From contig JASHSF010000143.1 in NCBI GenBank assembly GCA_030036955.1, positions 1 through 35,639 on the forward strand: 35,639 nucleotides of DNA. Direction: 5' to 3'. Both the position numbers and the translations under genes were made by a program. This DNA comes from Nitrososphaerales archaeon (GTDB taxonomy: Archaea; Thermoproteota; Nitrososphaeria; Nitrososphaerales; CADDZS01). The notes beneath the pieces were generated by a model. The model ran no database searches. It saw only the letters and a list, made by a program, of their open reading frames with translations, and was not told the DNA's origin. This document shows positions 8,220 through 15,508 of the stretch, in pieces (position 1 is the stretch's first letter; each line of letters opens with the position of its first letter).

Positions 8220-8351
8220 CTCAAAGCTCGAAATGCTAACAAAATTCAAACAATACGCGAATATGGATTCAAAAACGCCGACCGACCGCTGCAGCTGCAA
8301 AGAGCTCAGGAATCTTTTGTAAGAGAATTCAATGTGAGATGACTGAACCCT

Positions 8352-8361
8352 AAGTTTAAAA
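8352..8361 (+). promoter_or_regulatory. TATA box of rps26e
   Basis: AAGTTTAAAA, centred about 32 nt before the ATG at 8389, predicts a leader of only a few nucleotides. Confidence 0.55.
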
Positions 8362-8388
8362 CCAACGCAGGGAGAGTAATACTGAATC

Positions 8389-8667
8389 ATGACCAAGAAG
8401 AGGAAGAGCCGGGGACGGTCAAAGGGTGGTAAGGGCAGCTCCGACACAATCCAGTGTAGCAATTGCGGTAGAGAGGTTCCCCGAGACAAAGCGAAGAAGA
8501 TGACCTCCAGGGTTAGCCTAGTAGAACCAACACTCGCAAGAGAGCTAAGGGCAGCGGGAGCTTACATTGCGGCTCCAAAAACAATCAAATACTATTGCGT
8601 TTCATGCGCCGTTCACTACGGTCTAGTAAAAGTAAGAGCGAAGGACGACAGACGGTTGTCCTACTAG
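8389..8667 (+). CDS. rps26e: Ribosomal protein eS26
   Basis: 92-residue small-subunit protein that in eukaryotes and TACK archaea sits near the mRNA exit channel. Diagnostic features are the basic N-terminus MTKKRKSRGRSKGGKG, the zinc-binding CxxC pair CSNC (23-26) with a second pair CVSC (about 70-73), the VPRDKAKK motif and the VEPTLARELRAAGAY segment. Ends with VKVRAKDDR. It is a single-gene unit with its own TATA box, convergent with the phosphatidyltransferase gene 21 nt downstream. eS26 is absent from Euryarchaeota as far as I know, so it helps place the genome in the TACK group. Confidence 0.96.
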   Translation: MTKKRKSRGRSKGGKGSSDTIQCSNCGREVPRDKAKKMTSRVSLVEPTLARELRAAGAYIAAPKTIKYYCVSCAVHYGLVKVRAKDDRRLSY

Positions 8668-8688
8668 ATATTTCGACGCGCACGTTTG

Positions 8689-9276
8689 CTAATTCGTGTT
8701 ACCACGCTCAAGGGCATGGTACACGAACGCGTATCGTTGAACGAAGGTCACAGCTGCCAAAATAAGTACAACGTATACTCCGTAGGCAACAAATCCGACG
8801 ATACTCAAAATAGCAAGGACCGCGAGCCGCTCTGCGCGTTCGCCTATTCCAATACCAGAAATTTTGATGTTTAGCGATTCGCCTTTGGCTCGCACGTAAC
8901 TTACTAGTAGAGAAAACGCCAGCGCTAGCAGGACGAATATTGGCGAGATGCCGTACCCGGCATAGATTATGCCGGAGTAGATGAATATCTCAGCCATGCG
9001 GTCGAGTGTAGAATCATTAAACGATCCATGCTTTGATATTTTCCGCGTCACCCGAGCTACTGCACCGTCCAAAATATCAAAGAACCCCGATACCAGTATA
9101 GCAACAGCCGCAAGATAGGGCATGTCGGGGCGAATCGCATAAAGTAATCCCGAAAATCCGGCAAAAGCAAATCCTATGAGTGTGAGCGTGTTGGGCGATA
9201 TACCGGTACTGCCAACTGCTTTCCCGAGCGAGGTCAGAATCGGATCAATGCTGTCACGGATTCTGTTTAGCACCAT
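8689..9276 (-). CDS. CDP-alcohol phosphatidyltransferase (archaetidylinositol-phosphate synthase-like)
   Basis: 195-residue integral membrane enzyme that joins a CDP-activated lipid to an alcohol phosphate. The full CDP-OH signature is present: D67-x-x-D70-G71-x-x-A74-R75, eight residues, then G84-x3-D88-x3-D92, the two-metal active site. About six hydrophobic helices are visible, the first at 29-48. In archaea such proteins make archaetidylinositol phosphate, archaetidylglycerol phosphate or archaetidylserine; the short length and MVLNRIRDSIDPILTSLGKA opening resemble the inositol-phosphate group, but the head group is inferred. A minus-strand TATA-like element at 9314-9324 implies an 18-nt leader. 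Convergent with rps26e. Confidence 0.85.
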   Translation of the reverse strand: MVLNRIRDSIDPILTSLGKAVGSTGISPNTLTLIGFAFAGFSGLLYAIRPDMPYLAAVAILVSGFFDILDGAVARVTRKISKHGSFNDSTLDRMAEIFIYSGIIYAGYGISPIFVLLALAFSLLVSYVRAKGESLNIKISGIGIGERAERLAVLAILSIVGFVAYGVYVVLILAAVTFVQRYAFVYHALERGNTN

Positions 9277-9313
9277 CTCGATCAGATTCCAAGTCTTCTC
9301 TTTTTCATGCGCA

Positions 9314-9324
9314 CTTCTTTATGC
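9314..9324 (-). promoter_or_regulatory. TATA box of the CDP-alcohol phosphatidyltransferase gene
   Basis: Minus-strand CGCATAAAGAAG, centre about 44 nt upstream of the ATG at 9276. Confidence 0.4.
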
Positions 9325-9373
9325 GTTGTACAAAGTTATGCAAATCAGGCTCATTGGCCGAACTTATTTCGAA

Positions 9374-9383
9374 AGATTAAATT
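9374..9383 (+). promoter_or_regulatory. TATA box of the small zinc protein gene
   Basis: AGATTAAATT, centred about 36 nt before the ATG at 9415. It lies downstream of the earlier in-frame ATG at 9307, which argues for the shorter protein. Confidence 0.45.
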
Positions 9384-9414
9384 GGAAAGTTGGCTAGAGT
9401 ATTGGGGAGTAGCG

Positions 9415-9618
9415 ATGGGTAAGGTCCAGAAAGGGGTAAAGTGCTCCGTGACAGGTTGCACAAACAACGCCGAACGTTCCATGAGCCGCGATCAAATTGG
9501 GAAAAGCAGCCTCAAGGTTTCAGGAGAACACAGAGCTTTCCTTTGTCATGACCACTACAAGGAATGGAAAAAAGAAACCAAGAAGGACAGAGAGCTCGAC
9601 AGGGCGAGATTTGGCTGA
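9415..9618 (+). CDS. Small zinc-binding protein, unknown function
   Basis: 67-residue basic protein with likely metal ligands C10 and C15 (C-x4-C) and C44 with H45 or H47 (CHDH). The C-terminal half is a highly charged helix, KEWKKETKKDRELDRARFG. An upstream in-frame ATG at 9307 would add 36 residues with no family-like features and would start before the TATA-like box at 9374-9383, so I chose 9415. The protein resembles conserved thaumarchaeal hypotheticals with a CSVTGC motif, but I know of no demonstrated role. Its charge and size suggest nucleic-acid or ribosome contact, which is inference. Confidence 0.75.
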   Translation: MGKVQKGVKCSVTGCTNNAERSMSRDQIGKSSLKVSGEHRAFLCHDHYKEWKKETKKDRELDRARFG

Positions 9619-9645
9619 GACTCAGCACCGGCCCTGCAAATTCCA

Positions 9646-9655
9646 TGTTAAATAC
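9646..9655 (+). promoter_or_regulatory. TATA box of the PfkB kinase gene
   Basis: TGTTAAATAC, predicting initiation near 9677 and a leader of about 14 nt before the GTG at 9691. Confidence 0.45.
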
Positions 9656-9690
9656 GTCACCTACGGATAGTTCAGAGTCTGACGATCGGC

Positions 9691-10617
9691 GTGGCCGGGC
9701 AATTTAAAATCACGCTAATAGGTCACGTCGCGATAGACACCATCATAGACCGGAAAGGAGACTCGCCCAGGGTCGCTCTCGGCGGTCCGATATCTTATTG
9801 TTCTACTGCCCTAAAGTCACTCGGCGCGAATTTTGAAATCTCTACAAAAGTAGGAAAGGACTTTCCCGAAGATTATGCGAAGTTTCTTTCACAAAATGCA
9901 GGAATAGATCTTACCCCGTTTGTTTCAGAAAAGTTTCCTACGACCAGATTCCGAATTGACAGGTCTGTCGAACCAAGGCGGATGTGGCTTGCCGCGAAGT
10001 GTGAAAACTTTGATTCCACGATTTCCACTCGTCTGCCGGTTAAATCGGATCGAGACAACCTGCTAATTGCTAATCCGATCGTTGGCGAGATTTCTTTAGA
10101 ACTGCTCAAACTTCTTGGAGAGAAGTTTGATCTTGTTGTCGCCGATTCTCAGGGATTCATTCGCCAGTTCGATTCATCAAGCGGTGAAGTTTCTTCGAAA
10201 TCCGGGCTAGATCTTTCATCTTTGGAAAATGTTGACTACCTGAAGGGCGACCCGAGAGAAATCGCCGCCTGGACAGGAATTAAAGATCTGGAAACGTCGA
10301 TCCGGAAAATTGGCAAAAGCGTAGAACACGTCATACTGACTTCTGGATCCGGTCCTGTTACATTATACGAAGGCTCTTCGACGCGGTTTCAGGTGAAGCC
10401 GTTTCCCGCGTTCGAAAAAGATACCACAGGGGCAGGGGACATCATGCTTGCGACTTTCGCCGCCGCCATTTCAAAGGATGAGAAAGAAAGAGATGCGCTT
10501 AGACTTGCAGTTGCAGCTTCGACACTCGCAGTTGCAACTAGAGGAATAAGAAAAGCTATTCTTGATCCTGAAGCCGTACGAAACGCGTCCAAGAAGATCG
10601 AAGTTATCGAGTACTAG
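9691..10617 (+). CDS. PfkB-family carbohydrate/nucleoside kinase
   Basis: 308-residue ribokinase-superfamily kinase transferring ATP phosphate to a sugar or nucleoside hydroxyl. The N-terminal substrate region is GHVAIDTII (11-19) with the GGP turn near 31-33. The C-terminal signature is DTTGAGD (244-250), whose G247-A-G-D250 forms the anion hole and catalytic base. LTSGSGPVTLY (about 216-226) is the usual ATP-site strand-turn. The substrate is not identifiable; homologues include ribokinases, ADP-dependent-like sugar kinases and nucleoside kinases. Start is GTG, chosen because a TATA-like box precedes it and no ATG lies nearby. The stop is two nucleotides from the stop of the convergent PDCD5-like gene. 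Confidence 0.85.
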   Translation: MAGQFKITLIGHVAIDTIIDRKGDSPRVALGGPISYCSTALKSLGANFEISTKVGKDFPEDYAKFLSQNAGIDLTPFVSEKFPTTRFRIDRSVEPRRMWLAAKCENFDSTISTRLPVKSDRDNLLIANPIVGEISLELLKLLGEKFDLVVADSQGFIRQFDSSSGEVSSKSGLDLSSLENVDYLKGDPREIAAWTGIKDLETSIRKIGKSVEHVILTSGSGPVTLYEGSSTRFQVKPFPAFEKDTTGAGDIMLATFAAAISKDEKERDALRLAVAASTLAVATRGIRKAILDPEAVRNASKKIEVIEY

Positions 10618-10619
10618 CA

Positions 10620-11051
10620 CTACTCTTGTTTCTTGAGCTTCTCGGCAAGGGTGACGAATTTGCCGTGCTCCTCAACGGATATCGAAGTTTGGACGCTGAC
10701 CCTTAGCCCAATGGCTCGCAGAAATTGGAGTAGTTCTCCTCCGGAAATAGTTTGAATTTTTCCCTGCTTTATCAAATCGGCAAGCCTCGGAACGAGCACC
10801 GCCATTTCTTTTGGATAGCTTCTTTCTGCGGTCTCGAGCACTTCTTGTCCCCTGTCAACCAGCGCTTTCACAAGAATTTCTCGTGCTGAAGGTTTTTTCG
10901 GTTTTGAAAGTAACTCCGCTTCCCTCTGTTTTGCGGCGGCAACCGAATTGGCTCGCTTTCTGAGCTCAAGTATTCTACGTGCGTTTAGCATCTTGAGAGA
11001 AGCGTCGTCTTCCGTTGATCCTTCAGAAGTATTGTCAGTAGATGCATCCAT
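10620..11051 (-). CDS. PDCD5/TFAR19-like DNA-binding protein (tentative)
   Basis: 143-residue protein with an acidic, disordered N-terminus (1-17), a charged coiled helix (about 22-50), then a compact helical domain. The domain reads REILVKALVDRGQEVLE, then YPKEMAVLVPRLADLIKQGKI, then ISGGELLQFLRAIG. Helix-Pro-x3-A-V-L-x-L-A-x-L-I-x-x-G-x-I followed by a helix matches the layout of the PDCD5 dsDNA-binding family, though the N-terminal extension is longer than the usual 110-residue proteins. The last 30 residues (HGKFVTLAEKLKKQE) are extra. A minus-strand AAATTTTATTC at 11069-11079 predicts leaderless transcription. Alternative: an unrelated thaumarchaeal protein. Confidence 0.5.
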   Translation of the reverse strand: MDASTDNTSEGSTEDDASLKMLNARRILELRKRANSVAAAKQREAELLSKPKKPSAREILVKALVDRGQEVLETAERSYPKEMAVLVPRLADLIKQGKIQTISGGELLQFLRAIGLRVSVQTSISVEEHGKFVTLAEKLKKQE

Positions 11052-11068
11052 TTACAACCAGCACTCGA

Positions 11069-11079
11069 ATAAAATTTGA
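11069..11079 (-). promoter_or_regulatory. TATA-like box of the PDCD5-like gene
   Basis: AT-rich element centred about 23 nt before the ATG at 11051, consistent with a leaderless message. Confidence 0.4.
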
Positions 11080-11107
11080 AAAGAACTGCTCGAAAAGACA
11101 CCAGATT

Positions 11108-11119
11108 AGCTTTTTAGCC
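11108..11119 (+). promoter_or_regulatory. TATA box before the SPOUT methyltransferase
   Basis: AGCTTTTTAGCC centred at about 11114 places initiation almost exactly on the ATG at 11140. Confidence 0.45.
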
Positions 11120-11139
11120 TTACGGAGTTGCAAGCATCA

Positions 11140-11982
11140 ATGTCGACTGAGCGCGTACTAGCGATCGCTCTCCCAGATTCATTACTGATTGACGAGGACA
11201 ATCTGAGGGGCAAGACCGTGAAGATCGGACAGATCGCTCGGGCAGCTTCTATTTTTGGCGTCGAACGAATTTACATTTATCGAGACACGAGGCAGGACTT
11301 TGAACGAGATTACCTAGTCGCGAAAGAAATCCTGCAGTACTCTGAAACGCCCCAGTATCTGCGGAAAAGACTGATCTCTCGCAAGAGCGATCTCGAAAAC
11401 GTGGGGCTGCTGCCTCCTCTGCGGATTCCCCACCATCAAGTTGAACCGATACCGAAGCAGGGAGAAATCCGTGAAGCCGCCCTCTTCTTCCAGAGTGGGG
11501 AACTCGTCGCGGACATTGGGGGAAGAGAAGCCGCACTGTACTCTGGCCGCGGCCAAGCTGGTCAGAGAGTAACGGTCAAAGTGGATTCCGCCAGGTCACC
11601 TGTCAAGGTTTCAGAAATCAAGCGACCAGAGGAAATTTTCTGGGGATACGAAGTTAGGCGTGCTCCGAGCCTTGCAAGATTCCTCCGAAGCCTGAGCTTC
11701 GATCTCACGATACTGACGAGTAGGAATGGCGAGCCCGTGGCAACAAAGTGGGCGGAGCTATCGAGCAGGCTGCGGATGGCGAACAGAACCGTCGTTTGCT
11801 TCGGCGCTCCAGATATGGGCATCGACAAAATGCTACAGCAGGATCACAACAAGGTGTCAGATTTTCCGCGAGCTGAATGCCTCAATTTATTTCCTGACCA
11901 GCAAACGGCAACAGTAAGGCTTGAGGAAGCGTTGCTAGGAACTCTTTCGATCTTGAATGTTTTGCGACGCATTTTGAATTAA
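11140..11982 (+). CDS. SPOUT-family RNA methyltransferase (C9orf114/SPOUT1-like, DUF171 group)
   Basis: 280-residue putative RNA methyltransferase with a trefoil-knot SPOUT fold and an inserted OB-like domain. N-terminal strand VLAIALPDSLL and IGQIARAASIFGVERIYIYRD match the group. The inserted beta-rich segment is GELVADIGGREAALYSGRGQAGQRVTVKV. The C-terminal knot region carries VVCFGAPDMGIDKML and ends LNLFPDQQTATVRLEEALLGTLSILNVL, typical of SAM-binding knot ends. Homologues lie directly before uL3 in many archaea, as here (125-nt gap), suggesting rRNA modification, but the target is unknown. I take ATG 11140 instead of the in-frame TTG 11128 because the TATA box spacing gives a transcript starting at that ATG. 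Confidence 0.85.
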   Translation: MSTERVLAIALPDSLLIDEDNLRGKTVKIGQIARAASIFGVERIYIYRDTRQDFERDYLVAKEILQYSETPQYLRKRLISRKSDLENVGLLPPLRIPHHQVEPIPKQGEIREAALFFQSGELVADIGGREAALYSGRGQAGQRVTVKVDSARSPVKVSEIKRPEEIFWGYEVRRAPSLARFLRSLSFDLTILTSRNGEPVATKWAELSSRLRMANRTVVCFGAPDMGIDKMLQQDHNKVSDFPRAECLNLFPDQQTATVRLEEALLGTLSILNVLRRILN

Positions 11983-12059
11983 AATACGCGAGCGCCTAAT
12001 TGCCCGTACTTCGAGAATCAACTCGGATGAATTTTGAGAATTGAGTTTCTCCGTGAAAT

Positions 12060-12070
12060 GCTTAAAAAGC
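12060..12070 (+). promoter_or_regulatory. TATA box of the ribosomal-protein cluster (before rpl3)
   Basis: GCTTAAAAAGC, a palindromic TATA-like element, predicts initiation near 12091 and a leader of about 16 nt before the ATG at 12108. Likely the main promoter of the downstream cluster. Confidence 0.55.
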
Positions 12071-12107
12071 GATTAAGCGTCAAAATCGAAAGTACGGCTG
12101 TTTCCTT

Positions 12108-13142
12108 ATGGGTCACAGAAAGCATAATGCTCCTAGGCGAGGCTCTCTTGCTTTTTCGCCGAGGGCTCGTCACCAAACGCTCATCCCCCGGGTAAGGAAC
12201 TGGCCCACGCTAGGTTTTGACCACCCATCTCTCGCTGGCTTTCCTGCTTTCAAAGCTGGAATGGTCCAAGTGATTACTGTCGACGATAGGGAGAAAACAC
12301 CTAACTTCGGCAAGACCAGGTTCAATCCTGCCACCATTCTTAGCGCTCCACCTGTTACGCTCCTTAGGGTTAGGGCCTACGGCGAATTTAATGGCGGCCG
12401 CTTTGTAATTGGGGACGTTTTTCCAAATGATGTTGACGACAAATTCCGGGAAGCGCTTTCACTCCAAACAAAGCGCAAGCTCGGCACTTTTGAAAATCTT
12501 GAATCGAAGCTGGACCTCATTGTAGCTTTTTCAGCATTAATCGGCTCGCTCCCGAGCGACTCTGGCCTTTCTAATGGCCTTCCGCAGCTCCAGGAGATTG
12601 AGGTAGCCGGAGGAGAAAAGAAGGCGCGCCTCGAGTACCTGAAAGGTCTGCTTGGGAAGCAGATCAAAGTCTCGGACTTGCTAAAGCCCGGGGCGTATGT
12701 CGACGCGATTGCCATCACGAAAGGAAAAGGATTCGAGGGCCCCGTCACGCGATTTGGTGTAAAGAGGAAGCAGCACAAATCCAGGAAGAGCGTTAGGGCA
12801 GTTGGCGTTATCAGCCCCTGGCATCCGGCGACGGTTATGTACACGGTCGCCCGAGCAGGTCAGATGGGATTTCACCAAAGAATAATGAAAAACAACAGGA
12901 TCCTTGCCGTGGGGAATGCCCAACAGGGACCTATATCACCGGCGGGTGGATTCCTTCATTTTGGCGATGTCAAAGGCGATTATTTGATAGTCAGAGGATC
13001 AATTCCCGGTCCTTCGAAGCGCTTGGTTGATCTTCGGCTCCCGCTCTATCCCCGCAGACAAAAAATGCCTGTTCCCAGGATAATTGAGGTCAACGCAATG
13101 CGCCATCCAATTCAGCTTCCAAAGCCAGCTCCTGCAAAGTAA
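12108..13142 (+). CDS. rpl3: Ribosomal protein uL3
   Basis: Early-assembling large-subunit protein near the peptidyl-transferase centre. The 344-residue product begins MGHRKHNAPRRGSLAFSPR, the archaeal/eukaryotic uL3 N-terminus that threads into the ribosome. KGKGFEGPVTRFGVKR (about 205-220) is the classic uL3 motif, followed by GVISPWHPATVMYTVARAGQMGFHQR. RGSIPGPSKRLV near the C-terminus is also universal. Archaeal-type length. First structural gene of the cluster; 20 nt precede rpl4. Confidence 0.98.
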   Translation: MGHRKHNAPRRGSLAFSPRARHQTLIPRVRNWPTLGFDHPSLAGFPAFKAGMVQVITVDDREKTPNFGKTRFNPATILSAPPVTLLRVRAYGEFNGGRFVIGDVFPNDVDDKFREALSLQTKRKLGTFENLESKLDLIVAFSALIGSLPSDSGLSNGLPQLQEIEVAGGEKKARLEYLKGLLGKQIKVSDLLKPGAYVDAIAITKGKGFEGPVTRFGVKRKQHKSRKSVRAVGVISPWHPATVMYTVARAGQMGFHQRIMKNNRILAVGNAQQGPISPAGGFLHFGDVKGDYLIVRGSIPGPSKRLVDLRLPLYPRRQKMPVPRIIEVNAMRHPIQLPKPAPAK

Positions 13143-13162
13143 TCTATAGCGGTCTGAGTAGA

Positions 13163-13978
13163 ATGGCAGCAAGCGATCAAAAAATGACAGGTAAGGTCAT
13201 TGACCTTGAAGGCAAGGAAATTGAATCGGTTGACCTGCCAGCGGTTTTCAATCTTCCAGTTCGCGAGGATATCATAGCAAGAGCGTACACCGCTCTTGAA
13301 TCTCACAATAAGCAGCGACAAGGTCGTGATCCGCTTGCTGGCGAGAGAACTACTGCAGAGGCTCACAACCCACCTACCGGCCAAGGAATTTCTAGAATTC
13401 CACGAATTAAGGGTGAAAGATATTCGAAGAGCGGCATGGCTGGCGGGGTTGCGAGTGTAGTTTCGGGAAGACTGCCGTTTCCCCCGAGATCGGAAAAAGT
13501 GATCCGAAAAGAAATCAACAAAAAGGAAAGGCGCCTCGCCCTCGCCTGTGCGATTGCTGCGACCGCAAAAAAAGATATGGTTTCGCGCAGAAATCATGTC
13601 TTTACCGCCGAGCTTCCGATCGTGGTCAGCGACGATTTAGAGAAGATCTCAAAGGTCAAAGATTTGAAAAATTTCTTGGAGGCGATTGGCTCACGCGACG
13701 AACTCCAAAGAATTTCTGTTAGGGCAAGGAAGAGGCATGTTAACCTTTCGAGCTTCAGAAAGAGCGGAGTGGGTCCGCTTTTTGTAGTAGCTGATGATTC
13801 CATAATCGGTCCTGCCCTAAATTCCCTTGGAGGAGTTTCCGTAGCGCGCGCGAATTCGCTTTCCGTTCTCGACCTCGCTCCTGGTGCCTCGGCCGGAAGG
13901 CTGACGATCTGGTCCAAGGGAGCCCTCGCAGCTCTGCCAAAGCCTCTCATCGAAGTGGGTGTAAACTATGCGTCCTGA
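13163..13978 (+). CDS. rpl4: Ribosomal protein uL4
   Basis: 271-residue large-subunit protein lining the exit tunnel. Family features are VFNLPVREDIIARAY near residues 28-42 and the tunnel loop with R-rich KGERYSKSGMAGGVASVV. EKVIRKEINKKERRLALACAIAATA follows, with the archaeal C-terminal extension GPLFVVADDSIIGPALNSLGGV. The ATG at 13163 gives the expected N-terminal segment GKVIDLEGKEI. Its end overlaps rpl23 by 11 nt in a different frame, indicating coupled translation. Confidence 0.98.
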   Translation: MAASDQKMTGKVIDLEGKEIESVDLPAVFNLPVREDIIARAYTALESHNKQRQGRDPLAGERTTAEAHNPPTGQGISRIPRIKGERYSKSGMAGGVASVVSGRLPFPPRSEKVIRKEINKKERRLALACAIAATAKKDMVSRRNHVFTAELPIVVSDDLEKISKVKDLKNFLEAIGSRDELQRISVRARKRHVNLSSFRKSGVGPLFVVADDSIIGPALNSLGGVSVARANSLSVLDLAPGASAGRLTIWSKGALAALPKPLIEVGVNYAS

Positions 13979-14234
13979 AGATGCTCTCGAGGTAGTTTTC
14001 CGTCCATACGTGACGGAGAAAACGTTCGACATGATCGAGCGGCAGAACAAGCTCGTTTTCCTCGTCGAGCGAAACGCTTCAAAGAAAGCAATTCGGAGCG
14101 CAATCGAAACGCTTTACGACGTAAAGGTTCACTCAGTAAACACCGCGATTACGCTTATCGGAAAGAAGGCGTACGTCCGGCTTTCTCCAGAAAGCTCGGC
14201 GAGCGATCTCGCGTCAAAGCTAGGGTTAGTGTAG
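13968..14234 (+). CDS. rpl23: Ribosomal protein uL23
   Basis: 88-residue protein at the tunnel exit that docks SRP and the translocon. The motif VVFRPYVTEKTFDMIERQNKLVFLV is the uL23 beta-hairpin entry, and ASKKAIRSAIETLYDVKVHSVNT is the hallmark helix-strand region. Normal archaeal length without the N-terminal eukaryotic extension. ATG 13968 lies 11 nt inside rpl4; 7 nt separate its stop from rpl2. Confidence 0.97.
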   Translation: MRPEDALEVVFRPYVTEKTFDMIERQNKLVFLVERNASKKAIRSAIETLYDVKVHSVNTAITLIGKKAYVRLSPESSASDLASKLGLV

Positions 14235-14241
14235 TTGCGCA

Positions 14242-14976
14242 ATGGGCAAGAGAATTCTTCAAAGGCATAGAGGTAAAGGCGGACTGCAGTATAGGGCTCC
14301 TACAAAGGGAAGATACGCTGTGGTAGGATATCCATTCCTGAACGAAGGATCAACGGTCCAAGGCACGGTCCTCAATATTTCTCACGAGAGAGGGAGAGAA
14401 TATCCGCTCGCGCAGGTCGAGGCAGCAGGAAAACGCTGCTACATACCAGCCGTAACCGGATTAACAATTGGTTCTGTTATCGAAATTGGGTCGCAAGCCG
14501 CGGTTGCCCAGGGCAACGTTTTGCCGCTTTCTAACATCCCAGAAGGAACCGCTATCTGCAACATCGAACGCTACAAGGGCGACGGCGGAAGGCTCGTCAG
14601 AAACGCCGGTGCAACCGCTACGCTTTTCGCAAATTCCCCAATCGGCGCCGTTATCAGATTGCCTTCCGGAAAGTCAATTACTATACCGTCGGGATGCAGA
14701 GCTTCAGTTGGCGTCGTCAGTGGAGCGGGCAGAACAGAAAAGCCATTTCTCCGTGCGGGTCCGCGCTACCACCTGAAGCAAGCAAAGTGCAAGATGTATC
14801 CCAGGATGAGAGGCATCGCTATGGCTGCCGTTTATCATCCTTTTGGAGGAGGCCGCCACCAGCACCCGGGCAAATCAACTTCCACGTCGAGAAACGCTCC
14901 GCCGGGTCGCAAGGTAGGATTGATAGCACCACGCAAGACTGGACGTAAAAGACTAAGAGCGGACGTGCGCCGGTAG
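14242..14976 (+). CDS. rpl2: Ribosomal protein uL2
   Basis: 244-residue protein essential for subunit joining and peptidyl-transferase activity. It starts MGKRILQRHRGKGGLQYRAPTKGRY, typical of archaeal uL2. The OB and SH3-like domains follow, and the C-terminal GIAMAAVYHPFGGGRHQHPGKSTSTSR carries the conserved histidine loop that reaches the active site. The short basic tail is RKTGRKRLRADVRR. Its stop is 18 nt before the TTG of rps19. Confidence 0.98.
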   Translation: MGKRILQRHRGKGGLQYRAPTKGRYAVVGYPFLNEGSTVQGTVLNISHERGREYPLAQVEAAGKRCYIPAVTGLTIGSVIEIGSQAAVAQGNVLPLSNIPEGTAICNIERYKGDGGRLVRNAGATATLFANSPIGAVIRLPSGKSITIPSGCRASVGVVSGAGRTEKPFLRAGPRYHLKQAKCKMYPRMRGIAMAAVYHPFGGGRHQHPGKSTSTSRNAPPGRKVGLIAPRKTGRKRLRADVRR

Positions 14977-14994
14977 GATGAGGTAATATTTCAT

Positions 14995-15390
14995 TTGCCA
15001 AGAGAATACAAGTACCGCGGACATTCGCTCGAGCAGTTGCAAGGCATGTCATTTGAAACATTCTTGAATCTCCTGCCTTCACGCCAAAGAAGGACACTTA
15101 ATCGGGGGATTTCTGACGAAAAGAAGAAGTTGATCGAGCAGACCCGTCTCGCCAAAGACGGCAAGTTAAAGGGACAGATCAGAACTCACGCAAGAGATAT
15201 GGTGATCCTCCCGTACATGGCAGGCCTTTCTCTCATGGTTCACTCGGGCCGCGAGTTCGTGAACCTCGAGATAAAACCCGAAATGATCGGGCACTACCTC
15301 GGGGAATTTGTGATTACAAACAAGAAAGTACAGCACGGAACCCCAGGCATAGGTGCTTCAAGGTCGAGTCTTTACGTTCCACTGAAATAG
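14995..15390 (+). CDS. rps19: Ribosomal protein uS19
   Basis: 131-residue small-subunit head protein. Diagnostic sequence includes EYKYRGHSLEQLQGMS near the N-terminus (archaeal/eukaryotic S15-type leader), RTHARDMVILPYMAG, HSGREFVNLEIKPEMIGHYLGEF and KVQHGTPGIGASRSS, which contacts 16S rRNA helices. The start codon is TTG at 14995, giving MPREYKYRG; no ATG is in range. A 118-nt gap with a likely promoter follows, the largest break among the early genes of the cluster. Confidence 0.96.
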   Translation: MPREYKYRGHSLEQLQGMSFETFLNLLPSRQRRTLNRGISDEKKKLIEQTRLAKDGKLKGQIRTHARDMVILPYMAGLSLMVHSGREFVNLEIKPEMIGHYLGEFVITNKKVQHGTPGIGASRSSLYVPLK

Positions 15391-15455
15391 ATCCGGCCTG
15401 AAATTTTTCGCTAAATCATTCTTGAACAATAAGATTCTACTTCAATAGAACGCAA

Positions 15456-15465
15456 GGTATTTATT
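15456..15465 (+). promoter_or_regulatory. Internal promoter (TATA box) between rps19 and rpl22
   Basis: GGTATTTATT in the 118-nt spacer predicts initiation near 15487, about 22 nt before the TTG chosen for rpl22. The apparent earlier TTG at 15464 overlaps this box, so it cannot serve a transcript made from it. Confidence 0.45.
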
Positions 15466-15508
15466 GCATCCAACGAAAAAATCCGTTCTCCAAAGTGTTT
15501 TTGACTTA

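Larger units (their letters stand above)
8016..8388. other. 373-nt intergenic region, largely unexplained
   Basis: Largest gap in the window. It begins with an AT-rich stretch (8030-8045) that could end the membrane-protein transcript and finishes with the eS26 promoter. Between them is no intact gene I can support. A 25-codon ORF (8096-8173) would join a longer reading frame (to 8219) if one A were removed near 8160; see the pseudogene entry. I looked for a tRNA and for paired C/D boxes and found neither convincingly. Confidence 0.5.

Noticed and set aside
8190-8489. 99-codon minus-strand ORF over the eS26 start
   Set aside because: Overlaps the eS26 promoter and N-terminus; no recognisable domain.
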